A DNA stretch of 64,000 nucleotides from Urbifossiella sp046350095 (GCA_046350095.1 JAXMBA010000010.1:124001-188000); one strand, 5' to 3'. Counted from the first letter of the stretch, positions 8,922 to 18,098 are shown. Numbers and translations: made by a program. Notes: a model not told the origin generated them from the letters alone.

Positions 8922-11579
8922 ATGACCCGCTGGATTGCCGTACTCCCCCTCCTCGCACTCGTCGCCGCTCCTGCGGCCGCACAGCCCGCCAAGCTGAACG
9001 CCGAACAAACCCAGTTCTTCGAGACGAAAATTCGCCCCGTCCTGGCTGAGAATTGCTTCTCGTGCCACGGCGAGAAGAAGCAGAGCGCCGGCCTCCGCCT
9101 CGACACCGCAGCCGGCGTCAAGCAGGGGGCCGACGACGGAGCGGTCATCGTGCCCGGCGACCCGACCAAGAGCCGTCTCATCAAATCGGTGAAGCGCGAG
9201 GGCGACTACGCGATGCCGCCGAAGGACGCACTCCGGCCCGAGCAGGTCGCCGACCTGACGGAATGGGTCCGGACGGGTGCGCCGTTCCCCGCCGATCAGG
9301 CCGTCGTGAAGGGGACCGACCCGACGAAGCACTGGGCCTTCCAGCCGGTGAAGCCACAGGCGCCGCCGGAGACGAAGCGGCCGACGGCGCACGCGATCGA
9401 CGCCTTCGTCGTGTCGAAGCTGGAGGCGAAGGGGCTGGCGCCGTCTGCGCCCGCGGACCGGCGGACCCTGCTGCGGCGGGCGTACTACGACCTGATCGGC
9501 CTGCCGCCGACCGGGGAGGAGATCAAGGCGTTCGAGACAGACCAAACGCCCGGCGCGTTCGAGGCGGTGATCGACCGCCTACTGGCGAGCCCGCACTACG
9601 GCGAACGCTGGGGCCGGCACTGGCTCGACGTGGCGCGGTACGCCGACACCAAGGGCTACGTCTTTCAGGAAGAGAAGTCCTTCCCGTTCGCCTACACCTA
9701 CCGCGACTACGTGATCCGCTCGATCAACGAGGACAAGCCGTTCGACCGGTTCGTCGTCGAGCAACTGGCCGCGGACCGGTTGCCGCTCGGCGAGGACAAG
9801 TCGGCCCTGGCCGCGATGGGCTTCCTCACGCTGGGCCGCCGGTTCCTCAACAACACGCACGACATCATCGACGACCGCATCGACGTGGTCACCCGCGGGC
9901 TGATGGGCCTTTCGGTGGCCTGCGCCCGCTGCCACGACCACAAGTACGACCCGATCCCGGCGAAGGATTATTACAGCCTCTACGGCGTGTTCGCGAGTTC
10001 GGTCGAGCCGAAGCAGCTGCCACTCCTGTCGGAGAAGCGGACCCCCGAGCAGCAGGCCTTCGACCGCGAGCTGGCCAAGAAGGAGGCCGAGATCGAGGCC
10101 GAGAAGGTGCGGCGGTTCGAGGCCGAGGTCGGCAAGCTCCGCGGCGCGGACGCGCTCGCCGATTACCTCCGCGCCGCGCTCGACGCCCGCGGCAAGACGC
10201 CCGAGCAGGTTCAAGCGTTCGCCCGGGAGCGCGACCTGAACGGTTTCGTCCTCGGCCGCTGGCGACCGTACCTGACCGAGCAACTCAAGGCGGGCAACCC
10301 CGTCCTCACGCCGCTCGCGGCGCTGCACGCCCTCCCCGAAGCCGAATTCGCCGCCAAGAGCGCGGCTGCCCTCGACGGCGTGAAAGAGAAGGCCCACCCC
10401 GCCGTCATGACCGCGCTGACGGCCGCGAAGCCGAAGACGTTTCGCGAGGCAGCGACCGCCGTCGGCAAGGTCATCGCCCAGAGTAAGGACGACACTGCGC
10501 TTGCCGCCATCACCGGGAAGGGCGGCCCGCTCGACATTTCCGTCGCGGACGCCGACAAGCTCTTCAACCGGGTAGACCGCGACGCCCTCGTCGCGGCCCG
10601 GAAAAAGGTGGACGCTTTCCAGGCGAGCAATCCGAACGCGCCCCAACGGGCGCACGTCCTTGTCGACGGCAACGTGCAGGAACCCGTCGTGTTCCTGCGA
10701 GGCAACCCCGGCAATCGCGGACCCGCCGTGCCACGGCAGATGGTCGCGGTGGCCGCGCCGAACCGCCAGCCGTTCAAGCAGGGGAGCGGCCGCCTGGAGT
10801 TGGCGAACGCGATCGCCAGCCCCGACAACCCGCTGACGGCGCGGGTGTTCGTCAACCGCGTCTGGGCCGGCCACTTCGGCCACGGCCTCGTTCGAACGCC
10901 GAGCGACTTCGGCGTCCGCAGCGACCCGCCGACGCACCCCGAACTGCTCGACTGGCTCGCCAACCGCTTCGTGACCGACGGCTGGAGCCCGAAACGGCTG
11001 CACCGGCTGATCATGACGTCGGCGGCCTATCAGCAGGCGAGTGTCTCCACCGACGAGTTGTTCCGCGCCGACCCGGAGAACAAGCTGCTCGCGCGCCAGA
11101 ATCGCCGCCGGCTCGACTTCGAGTCGCTGCGCGACTCGCTGCTCGTGGGGTCGGGCAAACTCGACCGCACTGTCTACGGCCGGCCGGTGGACCTCTTCAA
11201 GGCGCCGTTCCCGGCGCGGCGCTCGGTGTACGGCCTGATCGACCGGCTGAACCCGCCAGGCACGCTCCGCGTGTTCGACGTGGCCAACCCCGACCAGCAC
11301 AGCCCGCAACGGTTCCTGACGACGGTCCCGCAGCAGGCGTTGTTCCTGATGAACAGCCCGTTCGTGCAGGAGCAGGCGAAGGCGCTGGCTGCGCGCCCCG
11401 AGGTGACGAGCGCCGGCGACCCCGACGAAAAGGTGACGGCACTCTACCGCCTGGCGCTCGGCCGCACCCCGACGCCGGCCGAGCTGGGAATCGGCCGCGA
11501 GTACGTGGCCGCCGGCGGCCGCTGGGAGCAGTACGCCCAGGTGCTGCTGCTCAGCAACGAGTTCGCGTTCGTGGACTGA
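8922..11579 (+). CDS. PSCyt1 / DUF1549 / DUF1553 secreted cytochrome-like protein
   Basis: An 885-residue protein beginning with a signal peptide (MTRWIAVLPLLALVAAPAAA). Residues about 30-115 are the planctomycete cytochrome c domain PSCyt1, with the heme-binding CFSCHGEKK and distal methionine phrase YAMPPKD. DUF1549 follows from about 155, including FVVEQLAADRLP and the conserved CARCHDHKYDPIPAKDYY. A charged region of roughly 200 residues separates it from DUF1553 (ANAIASPDNPLTARVFVNRVW to the end, LLLSNEFAFVD). The covalent heme site implies periplasmic location. The DUF1501 gene follows 89 bp downstream in the same direction, the usual pairing. The reaction of this family is unknown. Confidence 0.93.
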   Translation: MTRWIAVLPLLALVAAPAAAQPAKLNAEQTQFFETKIRPVLAENCFSCHGEKKQSAGLRLDTAAGVKQGADDGAVIVPGDPTKSRLIKSVKREGDYAMPPKDALRPEQVADLTEWVRTGAPFPADQAVVKGTDPTKHWAFQPVKPQAPPETKRPTAHAIDAFVVSKLEAKGLAPSAPADRRTLLRRAYYDLIGLPPTGEEIKAFETDQTPGAFEAVIDRLLASPHYGERWGRHWLDVARYADTKGYVFQEEKSFPFAYTYRDYVIRSINEDKPFDRFVVEQLAADRLPLGEDKSALAAMGFLTLGRRFLNNTHDIIDDRIDVVTRGLMGLSVACARCHDHKYDPIPAKDYYSLYGVFASSVEPKQLPLLSEKRTPEQQAFDRELAKKEAEIEAEKVRRFEAEVGKLRGADALADYLRAALDARGKTPEQVQAFARERDLNGFVLGRWRPYLTEQLKAGNPVLTPLAALHALPEAEFAAKSAAALDGVKEKAHPAVMTALTAAKPKTFREAATAVGKVIAQSKDDTALAAITGKGGPLDISVADADKLFNRVDRDALVAARKKVDAFQASNPNAPQRAHVLVDGNVQEPVVFLRGNPGNRGPAVPRQMVAVAAPNRQPFKQGSGRLELANAIASPDNPLTARVFVNRVWAGHFGHGLVRTPSDFGVRSDPPTHPELLDWLANRFVTDGWSPKRLHRLIMTSAAYQQASVSTDELFRADPENKLLARQNRRRLDFESLRDSLLVGSGKLDRTVYGRPVDLFKAPFPARRSVYGLIDRLNPPGTLRVFDVANPDQHSPQRFLTTVPQQALFLMNSPFVQEQAKALAARPEVTSAGDPDEKVTALYRLALGRTPTPAELGIGREYVAAGGRWEQYAQVLLLSNEFAFVD

Positions 11580-11668
11580 TTTATGAGTGGCTTCTGCCCA
11601 TTGTCTTGACCGCCGCCTGAACCCACAGGCGGTGCTGAGTCGTTCGATACTTGGGAACCGGAGCCGCC

Positions 11669-13078
11669 ATGTACCCGTTCAGCCGCCGCGACTTCCTCGC
11701 CCGCACCGGCATGGGCTTCGGCCTCACCGCTCTTGCCCCAATGCTCGCCGGCGATGCCAGGGCCGTCGACGCGGTCAACCCGCTCGCGCCCCGGCAGCCG
11801 CACTTCCCGGCCAAGGCGAAGCGCGTCATCCACATCTTCGCCAACGGCGGGCCGAGCCAGGTCGATACGTTCGACCCCAAGCCGGCGCTCCAGAAGTACG
11901 CGGGTCAGTCGTTGCCGACGACCAACCTCCGCACCGAGCGGCGCACCGGGGCGGCGTTCCCCTCGCCGTTCACGTTCCGCCCGCGCGGCAAGAGCGGCAT
12001 CCAGGTCAGCGACCTGTTCGCCGAAACGTCGAAGCACATCGACGACATCTGCGTCATCCGCTCGATGCACGCCGACGTGCCGAACCACGAGCCGTCGTTC
12101 CTCCTGATGAACACCGGCGAGGCCCGGTTGATCCGCCCCAGCGTCGGTAGTTGGGTCACCTACGGGCTCGGTACCGAGAACCAGAACCTGCCCGGGTACA
12201 TCAGTATGTGCCCGGGCGGGATGCCGCTGCTCGACTCGCAGAACTGGCAGTGCGGCTTCCTGCCGGGCGTGTTCCAGGGCACGTACATCGACAGCCGGCA
12301 CACCGACGTGGAGCGGCTCGTCGAGCACATCCGCAACCGCGGTACGAGCCCCGCCGAGCAGCGCCGCCAACTCGACCTGCTGGCCCGCCTCAACGGCATG
12401 CACCAGGAGGCGCGGCCGAACGACCCGCAGCTCGAAGCCCGCATCCGCTCCTTCGAGTTGGCCTACCGAATGCAGTCCGAGGCGACCGAGGCGTTCGACA
12501 CGACGCGGGAGCCCAAGCACGTCCTTGACGCTTACGGCCCCGGCGAGCAGGCCCGCAGCCTCCTCCTCGCCCGGCGGCTAGTCGAGCGCGGCGTGCGGTT
12601 CGTGCAGGTGAGCCACGCCCCCGTGCAGCCGTGGGACAGCCACGACGACCTGGAGGTGAGCCACCGCCGCCTCGCCGGTCAGATCGACAAGCCGACCGCG
12701 GCGCTGATCTCGGACCTCAAGCGGCTCGGGTTGTTCGAGAGCACGCTGATCATCTGGGGCGGCGAATTCGGCCGCACCCCGGTGGTGGAGTTGCCGACGC
12801 CGGGCTCGAACGCCGGCAAGGTGAACGGCCGCGACCACAACCACTGGGGCTTCTCGATGTGGCTCGCCGGCGGCGGCGTGAAGGGCGGCACGGTCGTGGG
12901 TGCGACCGACGAGTTCGGCTTCCGGGCGGTCGAGAACCCGGTTCACGTCCACGACCTGCACGCGACGGTGCTCCACCTGCTCGGCTTCGACCACGAGAAG
13001 TTCACGTTCCGCTACGCCGGCCGCGACTTCCGCCTGACCGACGTCCACGGACGCGTGGTAAAGGAAGTACTGGCGTGA
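11669..13078 (+). CDS. DUF1501 family protein with Tat signal
   Basis: A 469-residue DUF1501 protein. I place the start at the ATG at 11669, preceded by a GGAG motif, rather than an in-frame TTG 18 bp upstream, because the Tat signal then begins at once (SRRDFLARTGMGFGLTALAP). Family landmarks are IFANGGPSQVDTFDPKP, WGGEFGRTPVVELPTPGS, GRDHNHWGFSMWLAGGG and the closing FRYAGRDFRLTDVHG. It is the partner of the PSCyt1/DUF1553 protein upstream. Its stop overlaps the GTG start of the next small gene by four bases (GTGA), suggesting translational coupling. Confidence 0.92.
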   Translation: MYPFSRRDFLARTGMGFGLTALAPMLAGDARAVDAVNPLAPRQPHFPAKAKRVIHIFANGGPSQVDTFDPKPALQKYAGQSLPTTNLRTERRTGAAFPSPFTFRPRGKSGIQVSDLFAETSKHIDDICVIRSMHADVPNHEPSFLLMNTGEARLIRPSVGSWVTYGLGTENQNLPGYISMCPGGMPLLDSQNWQCGFLPGVFQGTYIDSRHTDVERLVEHIRNRGTSPAEQRRQLDLLARLNGMHQEARPNDPQLEARIRSFELAYRMQSEATEAFDTTREPKHVLDAYGPGEQARSLLLARRLVERGVRFVQVSHAPVQPWDSHDDLEVSHRRLAGQIDKPTAALISDLKRLGLFESTLIIWGGEFGRTPVVELPTPGSNAGKVNGRDHNHWGFSMWLAGGGVKGGTVVGATDEFGFRAVENPVHVHDLHATVLHLLGFDHEKFTFRYAGRDFRLTDVHGRVVKEVLA

Positions 13079-13443
13079 TCCTGTGGTGGCTGCTCCTGGC
13101 CGTTGTCCTCAGCGCGGTGATCGCGCTACCGATCCTGTTCTTTCGCCCACCTGCCCTTTTCGTAGTCCGTCTTGCGGGTGGGAAGGCCAAGACGCGCAGC
13201 GGGGTGGTAGCTGCGACCTTTCTGGCGGCGGTTGAAGAGGCCGCCGGACGGTCAGGTGTCTCGAACTGTGAGGTTCGTGGGGTGCGACGCGGCGGCGGGA
13301 TATCGCTCTGGTTCTCGCCTGGCACTCCGACGCCGTTTCAACAACTGGTTCGTAACTGGTGGGGCATCCACGGCTGGGCGAGCCGGCCAGGCGGTGATGG
13401 TACCTCTACACCACCGGGCCGAACGCGGGCGCGTGGCACGTAA
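13075..13443 (+). CDS. small membrane protein, DUF3634-like
   Basis: A 122-residue protein from a GTG at 13075 that overlaps the upstream stop codon. The first 25 residues form one membrane helix (ILWWLLLAVVLSAVIALPILF). The rest has the order I associate with the small DUF3634 family: a hydrophobic FVVRLAGGKAKTRSGVVAATF strand, an alpha segment, and a closing phrase on a theme of FSPGTPTPFQQLVRNWW. That assignment is from memory of the family and is tentative. It is coupled to the DUF1501 gene and ends 32 bp before the convergent PHP gene. Function unknown. Confidence 0.65.
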   Translation: MILWWLLLAVVLSAVIALPILFFRPPALFVVRLAGGKAKTRSGVVAATFLAAVEEAAGRSGVSNCEVRGVRRGGGISLWFSPGTPTPFQQLVRNWWGIHGWASRPGGDGTSTPPGRTRARGT

Positions 13444-13475
13444 CAGGACGCAGCGTCGCAAATCATCACGTTCGG

Positions 13476-14093
13476 TCAGCGAGGAGTTTGGTTCACCCGC
13501 GCCACTCCCGTCCGCCCGCGGATTGCGGCAACCAGGTCGGCCGCGGTGCGAATCTCCGTCGAGAAGTGGGTGTAGCAGCAGCCCACCGTCGACGGGTCGT
13601 GTGAGTCGCTGTTGCCGAGTTGCGCGAAGTGCGGGTAGCGAACCAGCAGGTCCGCCGCCTTCTCTCGTAGCTCGTCGTCCATGTTGTTCGACAACACCTC
13701 GATGCCGTCGAGTTCCACGCCCGTCTCGGCGACCAGTTTCTCGAACGGCTGCCCCCAGCGGTTCGGGTGCGCCGCCACAGCCGCGCCACCCTGCTTGTGG
13801 ACTTCGCGGACCAGATCGACCCAGGCGATCCCGCGGAAGAATGGCGACGGATCGGTGATCCCGTAAACGAGCACGTCGCCGCCACGGCCAGTCACCTCCA
13901 TCCCGGACAGGATGACCAGCTCGGGCGCGTACGCCCGCAACTCGGCGAGTTCCTCGTCGGGCCACCAGTAGTCGTGCTCGGTGAGCACCACCCCGTCCAA
14001 TCCGGCACGGCGGGCGCTCCGCAACAGGTCGAACGGGTCGGTCACCGAGTCCGGCGAGTGGCGGATGGTGTGGAGGTGCAGGTCGAACTTCAT
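13476..14093 (-). CDS. PHP-domain metal-dependent phosphoesterase
   Basis: A 205-residue single-domain PHP protein. The metal-binding motifs are all present in order: FDLHLHT at residues 3-9, LTEHDYWWP at about 37, a glutamate in SGMEVTG at about 63, VAAHPNRWG at about 105, and LGNSDSHDP at about 155. This matches stand-alone PHP phosphoesterases that cleave phosphate esters or short nucleotides with a two- or three-metal centre; the substrate cannot be read from sequence. It is probably cytoplasmic as no signal peptide is seen. It is transcribed divergently from the HTH/acidic-repeat gene at 14298 across about 200 bp. Confidence 0.9.
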   Translation of the reverse strand: MKFDLHLHTIRHSPDSVTDPFDLLRSARRAGLDGVVLTEHDYWWPDEELAELRAYAPELVILSGMEVTGRGGDVLVYGITDPSPFFRGIAWVDLVREVHKQGGAAVAAHPNRWGQPFEKLVAETGVELDGIEVLSNNMDDELREKAADLLVRYPHFAQLGNSDSHDPSTVGCCYTHFSTEIRTAADLVAAIRGRTGVARVNQTPR

Positions 14094-14297
14094 CAGCGTT
14101 CCGGGGGCTCGCGGGGCGAAAGTCCTATTTTACGGGCCGCACGACCGGCGCCGCCGGCATCCCGCGACCTCACGGCGACGCACCGGTCGCGTTCTTCCCT
14201 TGTGTCCACCCGGACAGGGTTTACAATTCTTAAGACGTGAACCCGCGCCGCCCGGCGCCGGCACGTAAACCCCGGTCCGGCCCGCCGCGAGGCCCGC

Positions 14298-15857
14298 ATG
14301 GCGACCCAGTTCATCACCCAGGAAGAGGCGGCCCGCCGGCTCGGGATTCCGCTCGAGGAGTTCAAGCGGCGCCTCAAGACCGAGTGGACCCACGTCACGC
14401 CGATGCGCGACGGCCCAAACCTCCGGTTCCGCGAGAACCAGATCGAGGAGCTGTCCCGCCAGCTCGGAGCGGCCAGTGACCCCGGGTTGCCCCTGGCCGG
14501 TCTCGGCCAGGCCGAGCCGGGCTCCGACGACTTCAAGCTCGCCCCCGGGCCCAAAACCGGCAGGGTCCCCAAGGCTGGCAAGCCCGCCGAGGAACCGCTC
14601 GCGTTCGACGGCTCGGACGACGACATTTTCTCGCTGTCGGCCGAGCCGGCGAAGCCGAAGAAGCCGACGGACGAGTCCACGGACAGCGACGTGCGACTGG
14701 AGGTGCCGTCGAGCAAGCCCAAGAGCGGTGGGCCGAACGTGCCGACGGAGGAAATCTCGCTCGACCTGGGCGGCGGTCCGGGCAGCGCGGTCATCAAGGG
14801 TGGCAGTTCGGCGAAGCTGTCCGCACCCAAGTCCTCCACCAAACTGAACGCCAGCGACTCGGGCAAGAAGCTCTCCGCGGAGTCGGGGAAGACCGCCGGC
14901 AAGAACAAGAACCTGGGTGACAGCAGCGAGTTCGAGCTAAGTCTGGACGCCGACAGCGACGACTTCGAGATGCAGTTGTCCGGAGACTCGAGCGACGAGG
15001 TGGACCTCGGCAGTTCGCCGCTTGACGAGGGGGGGCGGGCCGGAAAGAGCGGCGTCAACCTCCGCAACCCGGACGATGCGGGCATCCCGCTCGACCGCAA
15101 CCGGGCCGGCGGCTCGGGCCGCAACCTGGGCAAGGCACCGCCCCCGCCGGCGGACGACAGCGACGACTTCGAGTTGTCGTTGGAGGCCGATTCGAGCGAG
15201 GCCGAGCCGGTGTCGCCGAAGAGCAAGCCGCAGCGGGCGGCCCCCAAGATCCCCGCGACGACCGACTCCGACAGCGAGTTCGAGCTCACGCTCGACGACT
15301 CCGGCGACGCGGGCAGCCTCGGCAGTCTCGAGGCCGCTGCGATCGAAGAGGAGGGCAAGGGCGACATCTTCGAGACCGACTTCGAGATCCCCAACCTGCC
15401 TGACGAGTCGGGCTCCGAGGCTGTGGCGCTCGAGTCGGACACGGACCTGGAAGTCGGGTCCGACGAGGTGCCCGACGTCGATCTGGAGATGGACGAGGAC
15501 ACGTCCGGCAGCGAGGCCGTCGTTCTGGACGAGGAGGAGGAGGAGGCACCGGCGGCACGGAGCGGCCGGAGCCGGCGGGGTGCGACGGACGACGACGAGT
15601 GGGCCGGCGTCGGCGGCGGCCGGCGGCGGCAGGACGACGACGAGGACGACGAACCGGTCGGCGTGGCCGCGCCGGCTCAGTGGGGCGTGGTCCCGGCGAT
15701 CCTGTTGTTCCCGTCGTTCCTGCTGCTCATCGTCGGCGGGCTGATGAGCTACGAACTGCTGCATACGATGACGGGCTACGCCCAGCCGCGGAAGCCGGCG
15801 TCCCCGATCGTCCGCGGCATCGCCAAGCAGCTCGACATGGACGTCAAGGACCAGTAA
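14298..15857 (+). CDS. HTH (excisionase/MerR-like) protein with acidic repeats and C-terminal membrane anchor
   Basis: A 519-residue protein of unusual build. Residues about 4-60 form a small winged HTH of the excisionase/MerR type (FITQEEAARRLGIPLEEFK; LRFRENQIEELSRQLG). Residues about 65-460 are low-complexity, rich in Asp, Glu, Ser and Lys, with a recurring short motif of the form (D/S)(D/E)FELSL found in SSEFELSLDADSDDFEM, DDFELSLEAD and SEFELTLDDS. One hydrophobic helix follows near residue 470 (VVPAILLFPSFLLLIVGGLM). It may tether a DNA-binding domain to the membrane through a long charged linker; that is inference. It ends at a strong bidirectional hairpin. Confidence 0.8.
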   Translation: MATQFITQEEAARRLGIPLEEFKRRLKTEWTHVTPMRDGPNLRFRENQIEELSRQLGAASDPGLPLAGLGQAEPGSDDFKLAPGPKTGRVPKAGKPAEEPLAFDGSDDDIFSLSAEPAKPKKPTDESTDSDVRLEVPSSKPKSGGPNVPTEEISLDLGGGPGSAVIKGGSSAKLSAPKSSTKLNASDSGKKLSAESGKTAGKNKNLGDSSEFELSLDADSDDFEMQLSGDSSDEVDLGSSPLDEGGRAGKSGVNLRNPDDAGIPLDRNRAGGSGRNLGKAPPPPADDSDDFELSLEADSSEAEPVSPKSKPQRAAPKIPATTDSDSEFELTLDDSGDAGSLGSLEAAAIEEEGKGDIFETDFEIPNLPDESGSEAVALESDTDLEVGSDEVPDVDLEMDEDTSGSEAVVLDEEEEEAPAARSGRSRRGATDDDEWAGVGGGRRRQDDDEDDEPVGVAAPAQWGVVPAILLFPSFLLLIVGGLMSYELLHTMTGYAQPRKPASPIVRGIAKQLDMDVKDQ

Positions 15858-15867
15858 CCAGCGGGTT

Positions 15868-15895
15868 GAAGCCCGGGGGGGTACCCCCGGGCTTC
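15868..15895. terminator. bidirectional hairpin terminator
   Basis: A perfect 12-bp inverted repeat (GAAGCCCGGGGG / CCCCCGGGCTTC) with a 4-base loop sits between the convergent stops at 15857 and 15903. On the plus strand it is followed by a short T-rich tail (ttcgtttct). It probably serves both genes. Confidence 0.85.
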
Positions 15896-15902
15896 TTCGT
15901 TT

Positions 15903-16325
15903 CTACTCGTCGCCGCCCGCGCGGCGGGCCTGCTTCTTGGCAGATTGCCGCCGCTTGTCGTCGACGCGCCGCCGCTTCGCCGCCTTGCTCACTTTCGTCT
16001 TCTTCCGCGACACCGGCTCCACCAACGAGACGCGAATCATCTCGGCGAGCTTTCCAGCACACGCTTCGCGGTTCCGCTCCTGGTCGCGGTACTCCTGCGA
16101 CGAGATGATGACGTCGCCGTCCACGGTGAACCGGCTCGGGAAGCACGCCTTCATCCGCGCCCATGCAGTGAGCGGGATCGGCGCGACCGTCCGGCCCGCC
16201 GTCCAGCGGAGCACCGCCTTCGACGACACCTTGTTGACGTTTTGCCCGCCGGGACCGCCAGACCGGGCGTAACTCCAGTCCAGTTCCTCGTCGGGGACGG
16301 CGATCGACTCGGTCACATGGATCAC
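15903..16325 (-). CDS. arfB: alternative ribosome-rescue factor / peptidyl-tRNA hydrolase ArfB
   Basis: A 140-residue ArfB (YaeJ) protein. The GGQ loop, in the context SGGPGGQNVNKVSSKA at about residues 26-41, catalyses hydrolysis of peptidyl-tRNA in the ribosomal P site. The C-terminal tail of about 30 residues is strongly basic (RKKTKVSKAAKRRRVDDKRR), as needed for it to enter the empty mRNA channel of stalled ribosomes. Length matches the family and there is no stop-codon recognition domain, which excludes RF1/RF2. It converges with the HTH gene over a shared terminator. Confidence 0.95.
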   Translation of the reverse strand: MIHVTESIAVPDEELDWSYARSGGPGGQNVNKVSSKAVLRWTAGRTVAPIPLTAWARMKACFPSRFTVDGDVIISSQEYRDQERNREACAGKLAEMIRVSLVEPVSRKKTKVSKAAKRRRVDDKRRQSAKKQARRAGGDE

Positions 16326-16435
16326 GAGAGCGCTCCCGGACCCGGCTTGACGCCGGGGGCCGGCTTATCCTATGGTCGGCCGCTCGGGATGCCCCGGGCC
16401 GGCCCGCGCCGGCCGGCACGGACGCGGAGCAGAGC

Positions 16436-18055
16436 ATGGCCGGTGCGGTGGGTGCGCGACTCGGGCCGGCCGTCGGCGCCCGGATGGAGGCCGTCGCCCG
16501 CAAGCGCGTCCTCGCCGGCCCCGACTACCTCCGCATCGCCGTACTGCTCCTCGTCGCCGCCGGCGTTCACGGCTGGCTCCTCGCGCACACCGCCACGACG
16601 GCCCGCGACGGCCTCGGGTTCGCGCGCCACGCCCTGAATTTCCAGTCGCCCCATCAGGTGGCTGACGGCCACAATCCGAATCGGACCGTCCTCACCGTTC
16701 TGAAGGAAGCCCAGCACCCGCCGGCCTACCCGGCCGCGATTTGGGCCGTCGGGAAGGTCGTCCGCAACGTGAGCAGCCTGTCCCACCCCGAGGCGTACTT
16801 GTTGGCCGCGCAGCTGGTCAGCGCCGCGGCCGGCGTGCTGCTCGTCGTGCCGGTGTACCTCACCGGCCGGATGCTGTTCGACCGCTCCGTCGGGTTCGCC
16901 GCGGCCCTGTTGCTCCAGGTGCTCCCGACTCCGGCCCGACTGACCAGTGACGCCCTCACCGAAGGGATGTACTTGCTCGGGCTCAGTGTGGCCGTGATGC
17001 TCGGCGTGCGTGCCGTGCGGCGGCCTACGGTTGGGGGATTCCTGTTGTGCGGCATGGTGACGGGATTCACGTACCTCGTCCGGCTCGAAGGGTTGCTTGT
17101 CGCGGTGGGCGTCAGTGCCACAGCCGTCGGGCTATTCGCCGCGCGCCGCTGGCCACTCGACCTGACGCTCGGCCGACTCGCGGCACTCGCCGTCGGCGTC
17201 GCCGTCGTCGCCGGCCCGTACATGGTTGTGATCAAGGGGCTGACGAACAAGCCCACCGGCCAGGAGATGCTGAATCCGAGCGTGAATCCGCGGGCGAACC
17301 TGTTTCAAAAGGCGGAAGCCCGCGCGGTCGTAGGCGTGCCGCTGTTCGCCGAGTGGCGCGAGGGCGACGGCCCACGGGTGTCTTGGTCCGTCGCCGCGGT
17401 CGCGTCCGAGACCGTGATGGCGCTGTTCTACGTGCCCGCCGCCCTGGCCGTCGGCGGGGTCTTGCTGCTGCGCCGCCGCGTCGCCGCCGACCCGGGCCTG
17501 TGGTGCCTCCTGATCCTGGCCGGCCTCAGCGCGTTGTTGCTTACGGCGGTGGGAATCAAGGCGGGCTACGTTTCCGAGCGACACACGCTACTCCTCGTGC
17601 TGATCGGCTGCGTGTTCGCGGCTGCGGCCCTGGAACCGGTCGCCGCGCTGCTGCGGAACCGCGTCCGGGCCGAGTGGCTACTGGTCGGTGTCGCACTGAT
17701 CGCACTTCCGGCGACGATGAAGCCGCTACACGCCAACCGGGAGGGGTTCAAGCACGCGGGCCGGTGGATGGCCGAACACGTCACGGCGGCCGACTGCGTG
17801 ATCGACCCGTTCGAGTGGGCGCAGTTCTACTCCGGCCGGTCGCTGTACGCCGTCCCGCCCGACCCGAAGGACCCGCCGCACACCTACGCAGTTGTGGACG
17901 ACCACACCCGGCCCGGCGAGCACACCCGCCTGCCACGGCTGGATCAAGCCATCGACCTGATGTCGAACGCGAACAGCCGGGTCGTCTATCACTGGCCCGA
18001 GAACCTGCCGGAGGAGCAGGCCCGGGTGAAGGTGTACCGCCTCTCGGCGAAGTGA
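16436..18055 (+). CDS. glycosyltransferase family 39-like membrane protein
   Basis: A 539-residue polytopic membrane protein of the ArnT/PMT (GT39-like) superfamily, which transfers sugars from polyprenyl carriers at the outer face of the inner membrane. A first helix lies at about residues 30-50 (YLRIAVLLLVAAGVHGWLL). Features in line with the family are HPPAYPAAIWAVGK in the first loop, the repeated hydrophobic segments between 100 and 410, and SERHTLLLVLIGCVF followed by a soluble C-terminus (CVIDPFEWAQFYSGRSLYA). Donor and acceptor cannot be told from sequence. It stands alone between ArfB (divergent) and the PrpD-like gene (convergent). Confidence 0.85.
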   Translation: MAGAVGARLGPAVGARMEAVARKRVLAGPDYLRIAVLLLVAAGVHGWLLAHTATTARDGLGFARHALNFQSPHQVADGHNPNRTVLTVLKEAQHPPAYPAAIWAVGKVVRNVSSLSHPEAYLLAAQLVSAAAGVLLVVPVYLTGRMLFDRSVGFAAALLLQVLPTPARLTSDALTEGMYLLGLSVAVMLGVRAVRRPTVGGFLLCGMVTGFTYLVRLEGLLVAVGVSATAVGLFAARRWPLDLTLGRLAALAVGVAVVAGPYMVVIKGLTNKPTGQEMLNPSVNPRANLFQKAEARAVVGVPLFAEWREGDGPRVSWSVAAVASETVMALFYVPAALAVGGVLLLRRRVAADPGLWCLLILAGLSALLLTAVGIKAGYVSERHTLLLVLIGCVFAAAALEPVAALLRNRVRAEWLLVGVALIALPATMKPLHANREGFKHAGRWMAEHVTAADCVIDPFEWAQFYSGRSLYAVPPDPKDPPHTYAVVDDHTRPGEHTRLPRLDQAIDLMSNANSRVVYHWPENLPEEQARVKVYRLSAK

Positions 18056-18064
18056 CGCAGACTA

Positions 18065-18086
18065 CCCACCGGCCGCAACCGGTGGG
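18065..18086. terminator. hairpin between convergent genes
   Basis: An 8-bp perfect stem (CCCACCGG / CCGGTGGG) with a 6-base loop between the stops at 18055 and 18099. No clear T tract follows, so intrinsic termination is probable rather than certain. Confidence 0.55.
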
Positions 18087-18098
18087 CCTCGCCCGAAA

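Noticed and set aside
14590..15660. Possible low-complexity non-coding stretch
   Set aside because: The frame stays open for 519 codons with an HTH start and membrane helix at the end, so it is a coding low-complexity region.
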